From an uncultured Pseudomonas sp. (GTDB lineage Bacteria; Pseudomonadota; Gammaproteobacteria; Pseudomonadales; Pseudomonadaceae): a stretch of DNA of 33,932 nucleotides. Below the pieces are notes generated by a model. The model was not told the origin of the DNA, searched no databases, and was given only the letters and a program-made list of their open reading frames with translations. The position numbers and the translations under genes are program-made. Positions 8,941 through 17,153 of the stretch are shown here, one piece after another. Every line of letters begins with the position of its first letter. Within the stretch, counting starts at the first letter, position 1. The DNA is taken from NCBI RefSeq assembly GCF_946885955.1, contig NZ_CAMPHI010000049.1:1-33932 (forward strand). Direction: 5' to 3'.

Positions 8941-9567
8941 ATGGATCAGGTCAACGTTATGCCATTTACCTGCACTGCCCATGTCGACGACCAATGGAGC
9001 GAGCTGCAACAGCAACGCGAGTTGGCGTGGGACCTCGATGCGATTTCCGATCGCGGCGAAGCGCTGGCCTTTCTGCGGCGCTTCGAGAGTTGCCTGTGCA
9101 TCTATTCGGCCTATGCGCAGAAGCTCTATAGCGATTACAGCTTCGTGACCCCGCAGAGCGATCATGGCGATATCACCATCCTGCCGGGCGAGCAGGCTTG
9201 GCAAACCACCTATAGCGACATTCCAGCCCAGGCGGTGGAACCTACCGGGGTTTACATTCTGCCCGGCGAGGCCCTCGGCTACAGCGGTCTGTATCTGAAG
9301 GTGCCGAGCGAGAACCGTTTGGTCGCCTCCAAGGAGCTGCCTTTCCATGCCGGGTTGAAGCTGCTGATCGAGCGGTTTCAAGCCAGGGGCGAGCTTTTCC
9401 TTCCGGTGCTGGTCAAGGAAGAGCTGCGTGAGTTCGAGGGACGCATGCCTTCGCTGCACCTGCACCGTATTGTTCCGGCGCGCCTAGGCCCGCGCGCGCA
9501 GCCGGATATCGGCGCCATGCAAGAAGCGATTGCCGAGCACCTGCTCGGGCTGTTCCGGCGTACCTGA
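8941..9567 (+). CDS. Unrecognised conserved-looking protein
   Basis: This is a soluble-looking 208-residue protein with no signal peptide or membrane segment. I do not recognise the family. It has a mixed composition with two similar short segments, ITILPGEQAWQTTYS and VYILPGEALGYSGLY (about residues 78-115), that suggest a small beta-rich domain. A helical C-terminus follows. Codon usage resembles the neighbours. Two starts are possible, ATG 8941 or ATG 8959 (six residues shorter); neither has a strong ribosome-binding site, although AGGT at 8947 is spaced for the second. It is not tightly linked to the flanking genes. Confidence 0.6.
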   Translation: MDQVNVMPFTCTAHVDDQWSELQQQRELAWDLDAISDRGEALAFLRRFESCLCIYSAYAQKLYSDYSFVTPQSDHGDITILPGEQAWQTTYSDIPAQAVEPTGVYILPGEALGYSGLYLKVPSENRLVASKELPFHAGLKLLIERFQARGELFLPVLVKEELREFEGRMPSLHLHRIVPARLGPRAQPDIGAMQEAIAEHLLGLFRRT

Positions 9568-9877
9568 GCGATCCGGCCGTCTTGGCGCAACGCCATGCGA
9601 GTGGCCATTAAATAGACATCTAACGGGCGCATGCTCGGCAAAACGACCCTGTTGCCACTCTCGAACAGGCGGTTTTTGGCGCCTGCTGCGCCTGCATACC
9701 TGCGCTTCGGATGGGCGCGTACCTTGTCGCAATGCGTCGTCGACAGTCGAATATTGGTTAAAATTTCCACAATTTGCTTTCGATATGCGCCGGTTGTCGG
9801 CACAATTCGCCTCCACTTTTTGGGGAGGGGGTCAGTTTGGCTGATTTCCTGCCGGCAGAACGGGCACGGGCATATAG
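9568..9877 (+). promoter_or_regulatory. Upstream region of the carboxynorspermidine operon
   Basis: This 310-bp gap contains no credible gene. An AT-rich patch around 9750-9790 (TTGGTTAAAATTTCC, then AATTTGCTTTCGATATG) is the likeliest promoter site, but no hexamer pair has proper spacing. A small inverted repeat CAGGCG/CGCCTG near 9664-9683 lacks a T-tract. Confidence 0.3.
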
Positions 9878-10975
9878 ATGATCAAGACGCCGTATTACCT
9901 CATCGACAAACAAAAGCTGCTGGTCAACCTGCAGAAAATCGCCTACGTGCGCGAACAGTCCGGCGCCAAGGCGCTGCTGGCCCTCAAGTGCTTCGCCACC
10001 TGGTCGGTGTTCGATCTGATGCAGCAGTACATGGACGGCACCACCTCCAGCTCCTTGTATGAGCTCAAGCTCGGCCGGCAGAAGTTCGCCGGCGAGACCC
10101 ACGCCTATAGCGTGGCCTGGGCCGACGACGAGATCGACGAGATGCTCGCCAACTGCGACAAGATCATCTTCAACTCGATCGGCCAGCTCGAACGCTTCGC
10201 CGAGGCTTCCGCCGGCAAGGTGCGCGGTCTGCGCGTCAACCCGCAGGTGAGCAGCTCCGATTACTTGCTGGCCGACCCGGCACGCCCGTTCAGCCGTCTG
10301 GGCGAGTGGGACCCGGAGAAGGTCGCCGCGGTGATGGATAAGATCAGCGGCTTCATGTTCCACAACAATTGCGAGAACGACAGCTTCGAGCTGTTCGACC
10401 AGATGCTCGGCACCATCGAAGAGCGTTTCGGTCATCTGCTGCATCAGGTGCAGTGGGTCAGCCTGGGCGGCGGCATTCATTTCACCGGTGAAGGCTATCC
10501 GCTGGATCGCTTCTGCGCGCGTTTGAAGGCGTTCGCCGATACCTACGGCGTGCAGGTCTACCTGGAACCGGGCGAGGCCGCGATCACCCTGAGCTCCTCC
10601 CTGGAAGTCACGGTGCTCGACACCCTGTTCAATGGCAAAAATCTGGCCGTGGTCGACAGCTCTATCGAAGCGCACATGCTCGATCTGTTGATCTACCGGC
10701 TCAACGCCAAGATGGCGCCCTGCGACGGCGAGCACACCTATATGGTGTGCGGCAAATCCTGCCTGGCCGGCGACATCTTCGGCGAGTACCAATTCGATCG
10801 TCCGCTGGCCATCGGCGATCGTTTGTCGTTCATCGACGCGGCAGGCTACACCATGGTCAAGAAGAACTGGTTCAACGGCCTGAAAATGCCGGCAATCGCA
10901 GTACGACAGCTCGACGGTAGCGTCGAGGTGGTTCGTGAATTTGGCTTTGACGACTACCTGTCCAGTCTCTCCTGA
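9878..10975 (+). CDS. nspC: Carboxynorspermidine/carboxyspermidine decarboxylase
   Basis: This 365-residue PLP enzyme of the alanine-racemase-fold decarboxylases removes CO2 from carboxynorspermidine or carboxyspermidine to give norspermidine or spermidine. Visible hallmarks are the PLP lysine K37 in LLALKCFATW, FMFHNNCEND, the glycine loop SLGGGIHFTGEGYP, EPGEA, the catalytic cysteine motif CGKSCLAGD, and the aromatic DAAGYTMVKKNWFNG near the end. The length is normal for NspC. It is followed 22 bp later by the synthase gene, and the pair makes a complete two-step pathway from a diamine plus aspartate semialdehyde. The ribosome-binding site before ATG 9878 is weak (ACGGG). Confidence 0.93.
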   Translation: MIKTPYYLIDKQKLLVNLQKIAYVREQSGAKALLALKCFATWSVFDLMQQYMDGTTSSSLYELKLGRQKFAGETHAYSVAWADDEIDEMLANCDKIIFNSIGQLERFAEASAGKVRGLRVNPQVSSSDYLLADPARPFSRLGEWDPEKVAAVMDKISGFMFHNNCENDSFELFDQMLGTIEERFGHLLHQVQWVSLGGGIHFTGEGYPLDRFCARLKAFADTYGVQVYLEPGEAAITLSSSLEVTVLDTLFNGKNLAVVDSSIEAHMLDLLIYRLNAKMAPCDGEHTYMVCGKSCLAGDIFGEYQFDRPLAIGDRLSFIDAAGYTMVKKNWFNGLKMPAIAVRQLDGSVEVVREFGFDDYLSSLS

Positions 10976-10997
10976 GACGGGCGGAGAAGGAGATAAA

Positions 10998-12242
10998 TTG
11001 AAGAAGAATGTTCTTATCATTGGTGCAGGAGGTGTCGCCAAGGTGGTGGCCCACAAGTGCGCGCAGCACAACGACGAACTCGGTCGTATTGCTATCGCGT
11101 CGCGCAACATCTCCAAATGCCAGGCCATCATCGACAGCGTCCAGGCTAAAGGCAGCCTCAAGCAGCCGGCCGAGATCAAGGCCTATGCCCTGAATGCGCT
11201 GGATATAGAAGCAACCAAGGCGCTGATCCGCGAGACCGACTCGCAGATCGTCATCAATGTGGGTTCGGCCTTCCTCAATATGTCGGTGCTGCGCGCCTGC
11301 ATGGATACCGGCGCCGCCTACCTCGATACCGCCATCCACGAAGAACCGGGCAAGGTTTGCGAAACGCCACCTTGGTACGGCAACTACGAGTGGAAACAAC
11401 TGGCCGAGTGCCAGGAAAAGGGCGTGACCGCCATCCTCGGCGTCGGTTTCGATCCGGGCGTGGTCAATGCCTATGCCGCATTGGCGCAACAACAGTACTT
11501 CGACAGCATCGAGTCGATCGACATCCTCGACGTCAACGCCGGTTCCCACGGCAAGTACTTCGCCACCAATTTCGATCCGGAAATCAATTTCCGTGAATTC
11601 ACCGGACAAGTCTGGAGCTGGCAGAACAGCCAGTGGACCAGCAATAAAATGTTCGAAGTCAAACGCACCGACGACCTGCCCGTGGTCGGCGAACAGAATT
11701 TATACCTGACCGGGCATGACGAAGTGCATTCCCTGTCGAAACACCTGAACGTGCCCAACGTGCGCTTCTGGATGAGCTTCGGTGAGCACTACATCAACGT
11801 GTTCACCGTACTGAAAAACCTCGGCCTGCTTTCCGAACAGCCGGTGAAAACCGCCGAAGGCCTCGAAGTGGTGCCGCTGAAAGTGGTCAAGGCCGTATTG
11901 CCCGACCCAGCCTCGCTGGCGCCGGGTTACAGCGGCAAGACCTGCATCGGCGACCTGGTCAAGGGCAGCAAGGATGGCAAGCCGGCCGAGTTGTTTATCT
12001 ACAACGTCGCCGATCATGAAGAAGCCTACGCCGAGACCGACAGCCAGGGCATCTCCTACACCGCAGGCGTACCGCCAGTCGCCGCCGCGCTGCTGGTCGC
12101 CCGTGGCGATTGGGATGTCGGCCACATGGCCAACGTCGAACAGCTGCCGGCCAAGCCGTTCCTCAAGCTGCTGGACGTGATGGGCCTGCCCACCCGGATC
12201 AAGGACAAGGATGGTGATCGTCCTTGGGATCAAGCTCTCTGA
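10998..12242 (+). CDS. Carboxynorspermidine synthase (saccharopine dehydrogenase family)
   Basis: This 414-residue NADPH-dependent enzyme condenses L-aspartate beta-semialdehyde with a diamine to form carboxynorspermidine or carboxyspermidine, the substrate for NspC. The N-terminal Rossmann motif is IIGAGGVAK (residues 7-15). The CMDTGAAYLDTA segment and the central FDPGVVNAYA are typical of the saccharopine dehydrogenase-like family. The start is TTG 10998, because GGAGAAGGAGA (10983-10993) lies directly upstream and the Rossmann strand begins immediately after it. An in-frame ATG at 10935 would overlap nspC and add 21 unrelated residues. The product could be norspermidine, spermidine or a mixture, depending on the diamine supplied. 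Confidence 0.92.
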   Translation: MKKNVLIIGAGGVAKVVAHKCAQHNDELGRIAIASRNISKCQAIIDSVQAKGSLKQPAEIKAYALNALDIEATKALIRETDSQIVINVGSAFLNMSVLRACMDTGAAYLDTAIHEEPGKVCETPPWYGNYEWKQLAECQEKGVTAILGVGFDPGVVNAYAALAQQQYFDSIESIDILDVNAGSHGKYFATNFDPEINFREFTGQVWSWQNSQWTSNKMFEVKRTDDLPVVGEQNLYLTGHDEVHSLSKHLNVPNVRFWMSFGEHYINVFTVLKNLGLLSEQPVKTAEGLEVVPLKVVKAVLPDPASLAPGYSGKTCIGDLVKGSKDGKPAELFIYNVADHEEAYAETDSQGISYTAGVPPVAAALLVARGDWDVGHMANVEQLPAKPFLKLLDVMGLPTRIKDKDGDRPWDQAL

Positions 12243-12272
12243 TCGGCTGCGTCTAGCTCGCTCAAACAGCAC

Positions 12273-12299
12273 AACGCCCGCCATTTTGGTGGGCGTTTT
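12273..12299 (+). terminator. Intrinsic terminator after carboxynorspermidine synthase
   Basis: Arms AACGCCCGCC and GGTGGGCGTT surround an ATTTT loop, with TTTT following. It is a classic rho-independent terminator 31 bp after the stop codon. Confidence 0.85.
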
Positions 12300-12339
12300 G
12301 CGTTCTGGCCTGTGGAGGGGCTTTAGCCGCGACGGTAAT

Positions 12340-12450
12340 TGAGAATGATGGCACCCACGCTCAAGCGTGGTAGCTGCTCCTTGGACGCTCCGCGTCCACG
12401 CAGGTACGCGAGCGCTCCGCAGGATGAATGCGGAGCGTGCCGCTGCTTTC
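12340..12450. repeat. Cluster of three short palindromes (REP-like) upstream of leuA
   Basis: Three neighbouring inverted repeats are visible: CACGCTCAAGCGTG at about 12356-12369, GGACGCTCCGCGTCC at about 12383-12397, and CGCTCCGC/GCGGAGCG around an AGGATGAAT loop at about 12413-12438. GCGGAGCGT and similar words are a common pseudomonad repeat vocabulary. The cluster lies between the terminator at 12273 and leuA, so it could also form structure in the leuA leader RNA. Confidence 0.6.
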
Positions 12451-12546
12451 CACGCTTCCCGCCCGCGACGTTTCACGCGACAATCGGCGGCACAAGCGTC
12501 GCCCCCAAGGTCGGGCGCCCACCCGCGACAGCCGTGAGGAATCCCA

Positions 12547-14094
12547 ATGAGCAGTAACGACCGCGTCATTATCTTCGATACCACGTTGCGCGATGGCGAG
12601 CAGAGCCCCGGTGCGTCCATGACCGGCGAAGAGAAGCTGCGTATCGCCAAAGCCCTCGAGCGTTTGCGCGTCGACGTGATCGAAGCCGGCTTCGCCATCG
12701 CCAGCCCGGGTGACTTCGCTGCGGTCAAGGCGATTGCCGATACCATCAAGGACAGCACCGTGTGCAGCCTGTCGCGGGCCCTGGACGCCGATATCGACCG
12801 CGCCGCCGAGGCGCTGAAAGGCGCCAATTCCGGGCGTATCCATACCTTTATCGCCACCAGCCCGATCCACATGCAGCACAAGCTGCGCATGCAGCCGGAC
12901 CAGGTGGTCGAGCAGGCGGTGCACGCGGTCAAGCGCGCGCGCAACCTGTGTGCCGACGTCGAGTTCTCCTGCGAGGACGCCGGCCGTTCGGAGATCGATT
13001 TCCTCTGCCGCATCATCGAAGCGGCGATCGATGCCGGCGCGCGCACCATCAATATTCCCGACACCGTCGGCTACGCGATTCCGCATCAGTACGCCGAGAC
13101 CATCCGCCAGTTGCTCGAGCGCATTCCCAACGCCGACAAGGCGGTGTTCTCCGTGCATTGCCATAACGACCTGGGCCTGGCCGTGGCCAACTCCCTGGCC
13201 GCGGTGGTCGCTGGCGCACGCCAGGTCGAGTGCACGATCAACGGCCTCGGCGAGCGTGCCGGCAACGCCGCCCTGGAAGAGGTCGTCATGGCGATCAAAA
13301 CCCGCCAGGACCTGCTCGGCGTCTACACCAACATCGACACCCCGCATATCCTCAGTACCTCGCGCATGGTCTCCGGCATCACCGGCTTCCCTGTGCAACC
13401 GAACAAGGCGATCGTCGGTGCCAACGCCTTCGCCCACGAATCCGGCATCCACCAGGATGGCGTGCTCAAGCACCGCGAGACCTACGAAATCATGTCCGCG
13501 CAGTCGGTCGGCTGGCACACCAACAAGCTGTCGCTGGGCAAGTTGTCCGGGCGCAATGCCTTCCGTTCGCGCCTCGAAGAGCTGGGCATTCAGTTGGCCG
13601 GCGAGAGTGAGCTGAACGCCGCCTTCGCCCGCTTCAAGGACCTGGCGGACAAGAAACACGAGATTTTCGACGAGGACCTGCAAGCGCTGGTCTCTGATAC
13701 GCTCGCTGAAAAAGCCCCGGAGCACTTCAAACTGGTGACCCTGGAAGTGGCGAGCAAAACCGGTGAAGTGCCGGAGGCCAAGCTGGTGATCAGCGTCGAC
13801 GGCAACGAGCAGGCGGCCAGCGCCCAGGGTTCCGGCCCGGTGGATGCGACCTTCAAGGCCATCGAATCGATTGCCGTCTCTGACTCCACGCTGCAGCTGT
13901 ACTCGGTCAATGCGATCACCAAGGGCACCGACTCCCAGGGTGAGGTCACCGTACGCCTGGAGAAGGGCGGGCGCATCGTCAACGGCAATGGCGCCGACAC
14001 CGATATCCTGGTGGCCTCGGCCAAGGCCTATATCAATGCCCTCAACCTGATGCAGGCCGGGCAGAAGGCGCACCCACAGGTAGCTGACGTTTGA
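12547..14094 (+). CDS. leuA: 2-isopropylmalate synthase, class I
   Basis: This is a 515-residue enzyme of leucine synthesis: acetyl-CoA plus 2-oxoisovalerate gives 2-isopropylmalate. The TIM-barrel catalytic domain opens with [12 protein letters not shown] (metal ligand D11 and the substrate arginine), has the HCH metal motif at H204/H206 and NGLGERAGN, and is followed by a linker with HESGIHQDG. The C-terminal allosteric domain (about 390-505) ends in [19 protein letters not shown]. The size matches the E. coli-type class I enzyme rather than the longer (about 556-residue) class II LeuA often found in pseudomonads, which would be a different gene. GAGGA precedes the start. The stop overlaps the TTG start of holD. 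Homocitrate or citramalate synthase are less likely alternatives. Confidence 0.93.
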   Translation: MSSNDRVIIFDTTLRDGEQSPGASMTGEEKLRIAKALERLRVDVIEAGFAIASPGDFAAVKAIADTIKDSTVCSLSRALDADIDRAAEALKGANSGRIHTFIATSPIHMQHKLRMQPDQVVEQAVHAVKRARNLCADVEFSCEDAGRSEIDFLCRIIEAAIDAGARTINIPDTVGYAIPHQYAETIRQLLERIPNADKAVFSVHCHNDLGLAVANSLAAVVAGARQVECTINGLGERAGNAALEEVVMAIKTRQDLLGVYTNIDTPHILSTSRMVSGITGFPVQPNKAIVGANAFAHESGIHQDGVLKHRETYEIMSAQSVGWHTNKLSLGKLSGRNAFRSRLEELGIQLAGESELNAAFARFKDLADKKHEIFDEDLQALVSDTLAEKAPEHFKLVTLEVASKTGEVPEAKLVISVDGNEQAASAQGSGPVDATFKAIESIAVSDSTLQLYSVNAITKGTDSQGEVTVRLEKGGRIVNGNGADTDILVASAKAYINALNLMQAGQKAHPQVADV

Positions 14095-14909
14095 TCGAAG
14101 AGCTGCGCCGCCGTGCCTATCTAAGCGCCATGCAGGTGGTCACTTGGCTGCCGCGGGTCGAGTTGCCATTTGCCGCGCCGTCGCGGCCCGAGCTGTTGCA
14201 GGCCGAGCCGGAGCCTGCGCCAGTCGAGCCGGCCGCGCCCAAACCGGTCTCCGGTGAAGCGCCGGTAGAGCAGGCGCCGACCGCAGCCGAGGCGGCGCCG
14301 GTCGCGCGGGCGAAGATCGAAGTGCCGCGTCCCGGGGTGCAACCTCGCCAGGCGCCCGCCGCCAGCGCCGCCGAGACTGCCGAGCCGGTAGACGTCGCGG
14401 CGCCGGCCAAGGTCGCGCCCGTACCACCGCCACGTTTCGCCTTGCAGCTGCTGCGCGCCGGCGCCTGTGCGGTACTGGTCGAATTGCCCACCGGCGAGCC
14501 CTTGCAAGGCCGCGACCCGGCTTATTTGCTGCTCAAGGATCTGCTGCGCGCCGCCGGCCTGCCGGACAGCCCACAACTGATCGGCGAACCGGTGCGTTGG
14601 CCGTTGCTGGCCCGCGGCAATATCGACCAAGGCCCGCAGGCCGCGCTGGAGTATGTGCAGAGTTTCGTCGGCGCCCGCCTGGAACAGCAGGAGCCTTGCA
14701 GCTGCCTGTGGCTGGTGGGCTTGCCGGCGATCCGCTTTGCCGGCGAAGCCGATGCCGAGGCTTATAACCGCGAATTGCAGATCGACGGCTTGCCGACCGC
14801 CTGGGCGTTGCCCGGCCTGGAATTGTTGATGGACGAGCCCGAACGCAAGGCGCCGCTTTGGCAGGCGATGCGACGGGTGCGGCAACGCTGGCTGGAGTCG
14901 ATGCAATGA
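14091..14909 (+). CDS. holD: DNA polymerase III psi subunit, enlarged pseudomonad type
   Basis: This 272-residue protein sits immediately before rimI, where E. coli has holD. The N-terminal segment [15 protein letters not shown] resembles the chi-binding start of psi, and the C-terminal [14 protein letters not shown] resembles the E. coli psi end (AALWQQI). Between them, residues about 30-115 are a low-complexity Ala/Pro/Glu/Val-rich linker absent from the 137-residue E. coli protein. Pseudomonad psi is known to be larger and divergent. The start is TTG 14091, overlapping the leuA stop (TTGA); starting at the internal ATG 14130 would cut into the conserved N-terminus. It overlaps rimI by ATGA. 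Its role is linking the clamp loader to chi and SSB. Confidence 0.8.
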   Translation: MIEELRRRAYLSAMQVVTWLPRVELPFAAPSRPELLQAEPEPAPVEPAAPKPVSGEAPVEQAPTAAEAAPVARAKIEVPRPGVQPRQAPAASAAETAEPVDVAAPAKVAPVPPPRFALQLLRAGACAVLVELPTGEPLQGRDPAYLLLKDLLRAAGLPDSPQLIGEPVRWPLLARGNIDQGPQAALEYVQSFVGARLEQQEPCSCLWLVGLPAIRFAGEADAEAYNRELQIDGLPTAWALPGLELLMDEPERKAPLWQAMRRVRQRWLESMQ

Positions 14910-15358
14910 ACGATGCGATCAGCTTCCGCCCGATGACCGAGGCGGATCTCGACGAGGTGCTGAAAATCGAATTCGCCGCCTTCAGTCACCCCTGGACGCG
15001 CGGCATTTTCAGCGACAGCCTGAAGTCCTATCACTGCTGGCTGATGTTCGAGGGCCAGCAGCAGGTTGGCCACGGCGTGATCCAGGTGATTCTCGACGAA
15101 GCCCACTTGCTCAATATCACCGTGAAAGCGCAAAGCCAGGGCCGTGGCCTCGGCTTGAAATTGCTCGAACACCTGATGCGGCAGGCCCATGGCCTCGGCG
15201 CGAAGGACTGCTTCCTCGAAGTGCGGGCGAGCAATCAAGGCGCCTATCGCCTGTACGAGCGGTTCGGCTTCAACGAAGTCGGCCGCCGCCGCGACTACTA
15301 CCCCGGCGTCGGTGGGCGGGAAGATGCCCTGGTGATGGTCTGCCCGCTGTTCGACTAG
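14906..15358 (+). CDS. rimI: Ribosomal protein S18-alanine N-acetyltransferase
   Basis: This is a 150-residue GNAT acetyltransferase that acetylates the N-terminal alanine of ribosomal protein S18. It shows the RimI start RPMTEADLDEVLKIE, then AFSHPW, the acetyl-CoA loop QGRGLG and the C-terminal NQGAYRLYERFGF followed by RRRDYYP. The ATG at 14906 overlaps the holD stop as ATGA, matching the conserved holD-rimI pairing. The reading frame is open further upstream, but there it would run inside holD. The length is normal. Confidence 0.93.
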   Translation: MNDAISFRPMTEADLDEVLKIEFAAFSHPWTRGIFSDSLKSYHCWLMFEGQQQVGHGVIQVILDEAHLLNITVKAQSQGRGLGLKLLEHLMRQAHGLGAKDCFLEVRASNQGAYRLYERFGFNEVGRRRDYYPGVGGREDALVMVCPLFD

Positions 15359-15398
15359 GTGCAAGCGCGCCATGCATTTTGGGGATATGCACGCTCCC

Positions 15399-15609
15399 GT
15401 AGCCCGGATGAAATCCGGGACGGTTCTCCAGACGTTAGATTTCCCCGGATTGCATCCGGGCTACAAAGGCCGCGCAATGGCCGATGGACCACGCGGGATT
15501 ACAACCTGTAGCCTGGATAAGCCTTGGCGCAATCCGGGGATGGGAGTCCTCGAATTGCGGCTAGGAGTCGAGACCGCTCCCGGATTGCGCTGGTGCTTAT
15601 TCGGGCTAC
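15399..15609. repeat. Cluster of four alternating REP elements
   Basis: Four related units occur in alternating orientation: GTAGCCCGGATGAAATCCGG (from 15399), its inverse ending ATCCGGGCTAC (15443-15464), GTAGCCTGGATAAGC...GCAATCCGGG (15508-15540) and the inverse ending TTATTCGGGCTAC (15578-15609). A fifth copy lies at 32742-32773. The block fills the gap between rimI and the convergent acidic-protein gene and may also stabilise or terminate transcripts. Confidence 0.85.
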
Positions 15610-15618
15610 GGGCTGCTC

Positions 15619-16173
15619 CTAGCTTTTCTTGTCCGGGGTTTCGCGCCCGCCGTGGGTGCGCTCGGCGGCGGAGTTGAGTGGGGCGTCGCCAGCCAGTTCG
15701 TCCTCGTCCAAGTCGGCCTCAAGGCTGTCTTCCTCGCCGTCCCAGGGCTTGCCGTCGAGCGGGTTGACGTGGGCCAGTTCGGCTTCGTCGAGCCCGTAGC
15801 CGCCGCCGATCCGCTTCGCGTCAACCGTATCCAGCGTCATGTCGGCCGGCTGCTCCGGTCCTTCCGGCCCGTCGGACGATTCCTCCGGGCCACGGGCGCC
15901 GCTCTCGTCGAACAGGGTTTCCGGGCTCAGGTCGTCCGCGCTCACACCATCCTCATGCACGCCGCTGCGCAGGGTTTCGCCGCCGCTCATGCCGGCCTCA
16001 CGCACGCGTTCGGGCGAGTAGACATGCCCCGCCTGGCGGTCGCCGGCACGACCCACGGGGGCATCTTCGTTCTCGTCGAAGTCGAGCGGGTGGACAGCGC
16101 CCATACGGTCTTCGGTGTCGTCGATTTCCTGCGGCACATAGGTTTTTTGCCGGTCGGATCTTGAGTTGTTCAT
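15619..16173 (-). CDS. Acidic hydrophilic protein of unknown function
   Basis: This 184-residue protein is very rich in Asp, Glu, Gly and Pro, with no cysteine, membrane segment or catalytic motif that I recognise. It looks largely disordered. Short segments VHPLDFDENED and VNPLDGKPWDGEED resemble each other and may be degenerate repeats. The start ATG (16171-16173) is fixed by a strong AGGAGG ribosome-binding site just upstream; a longer frame to 16287 has no such support. Similar pseudomonad proteins carry the name 'serine kinase/phosphatase' in some annotations (memory), but nothing here shows such activity. The gene is divergent from otsBA, so a shared stress response is possible but unproven. 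Confidence 0.75.
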   Translation of the reverse strand: MNNSRSDRQKTYVPQEIDDTEDRMGAVHPLDFDENEDAPVGRAGDRQAGHVYSPERVREAGMSGGETLRSGVHEDGVSADDLSPETLFDESGARGPEESSDGPEGPEQPADMTLDTVDAKRIGGGYGLDEAELAHVNPLDGKPWDGEEDSLEADLDEDELAGDAPLNSAAERTHGGRETPDKKS

Positions 16174-16367
16174 GGCTACCTCCTGAATCTCGCCGTTATC
16201 CCGTGTGACCGGTACAGAGGCTGAATAATTCAGCAGCAATGACAAGCGCTGTGGGGATGACCTGGCATCGTCGGCAGTTCGCCGCAAATCCCCGATATTC
16301 GCCGCCGGAATTTACCCGCGCAGAATTTTGTAGGAACGCGGACGAATATTTTTCACTCCTACGCAAC
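16174..16367. promoter_or_regulatory. Divergent control region between the acidic-protein gene and otsBA
   Basis: The region contains a perfect palindrome CTGAATAATTCAG at 16221-16233, about 50 bp upstream of the minus-strand start, which could be an operator. An AT-rich stretch at about 16310-16360 precedes otsB. I looked for AlgU-type (GAACTT/TCTGA) and sigma-70 pairs and found none convincing on either strand. Confidence 0.4.
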
Positions 16368-17153
16368 ATGAACGAACATTTCCCTAGCCTGCAGTTGGAT
16401 CTCGCTCGATACGCGTTTTTCTTCGACTTCGATGGCACCCTGGCCGAGATCCAGCCAAGACCCGAACTGGTGTTTATTTCCGGCACGCTGCATGCGTCGC
16501 TCGACAAGCTTGCAGCACGCTGTCCGGTGGCGGTGATCTCCGGGCGGCCGCTGAGCCAGCTCGACCAGTTCCTCGATCCGCTGCAACTGCCCAGTGCCGG
16601 CGTGCATGGCGTCGAGCGGCGCACCGCGCAGGGCGAGGTGCGGCAGCTGCCCATCGACCAGGCGCTGTTCGGGCGGATCGAAGGCGAATTGCAAGCCGCC
16701 TGTGCGCCTTATCCCGAGCTGCTCCTGGAAAGCAAAGGGGTGTCCTTCGCCCTGCATTTTCGCCAGGCCCCGCAGTTGGCCGAGGTTGCCCGTGCACTGG
16801 CCAATGATTTCGTCGCGCGCTATTCGCACGCGCTGGCGCTGCAGCCGGGCAAGTGCGTGTACGAGCTGAAGCCGCTGGGTGCAAGCAAGGGGGAAGTTAT
16901 TCGCCACTTTATGAATGAAGCGCCGTTCAGCGAGCGCCTGCCGGTGTTTCTTGGCGATGACCTGACCGATGAATCGGGGTTTGCCGCGGTCAACGCCATG
17001 GGCGGGCTGTCGATCAAGGTGGGCGAGGGGCAGAGTGTCGCGCAGGCGCGCCTGGCGTCGGTCAGCGACGTCGGCACCTGGCTTGCCGCGGTGCTGGAGG
17101 GCAAGGTCATGGGGCAGCCAAACCAACGCGATAATCAGGGAGATAGCCAATGA
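16368..17153 (+). CDS. otsB: Trehalose-6-phosphate phosphatase
   Basis: This 261-residue HAD-superfamily phosphatase converts trehalose-6-phosphate to trehalose, a compatible solute. Motif I is DFDGTLAEI (nucleophile D20, acid D22), motif II is VISGRPLSQLD, motif III is the lysine in GASKGEVI, and motif IV is FLGDDLTDESGF. The start at ATG 16368 gives the usual distance from the N-terminus to motif I. The frame is open to 16239, but the extra residues do not resemble the family. Its stop overlaps the otsA start (ATGA), giving the otsBA order of E. coli. The ribosome-binding site is weak. Confidence 0.92.
   Translation: MNEHFPSLQLDLARYAFFFDFDGTLAEIQPRPELVFISGTLHASLDKLAARCPVAVISGRPLSQLDQFLDPLQLPSAGVHGVERRTAQGEVRQLPIDQALFGRIEGELQAACAPYPELLLESKGVSFALHFRQAPQLAEVARALANDFVARYSHALALQPGKCVYELKPLGASKGEVIRHFMNEAPFSERLPVFLGDDLTDESGFAAVNAMGGLSIKVGEGQSVAQARLASVSDVGTWLAAVLEGKVMGQPNQRDNQGDSQ

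Noticed and set aside
9631..10062. 143-residue frame before and into nspC
   Set aside because: It overlaps the start of nspC in another frame, lacks a ribosome-binding site and has no recognisable features.
12339..12557. Leader peptide for leuA attenuation
   Set aside because: The 72-residue frame has no run of leucine codons and overlaps the leuA start; it looks accidental.
12361..14073. 570-residue open frame antisense to leuA
   Set aside because: It is a shadow of the high-GC leuA gene; its translation is Gly/Asp/Leu-biased without domains, and leuA has intact motifs.
16239..16367. N-terminal extension of otsB
   Set aside because: The extra 43 residues do not resemble the family, and motif I would be too far from the N-terminus.
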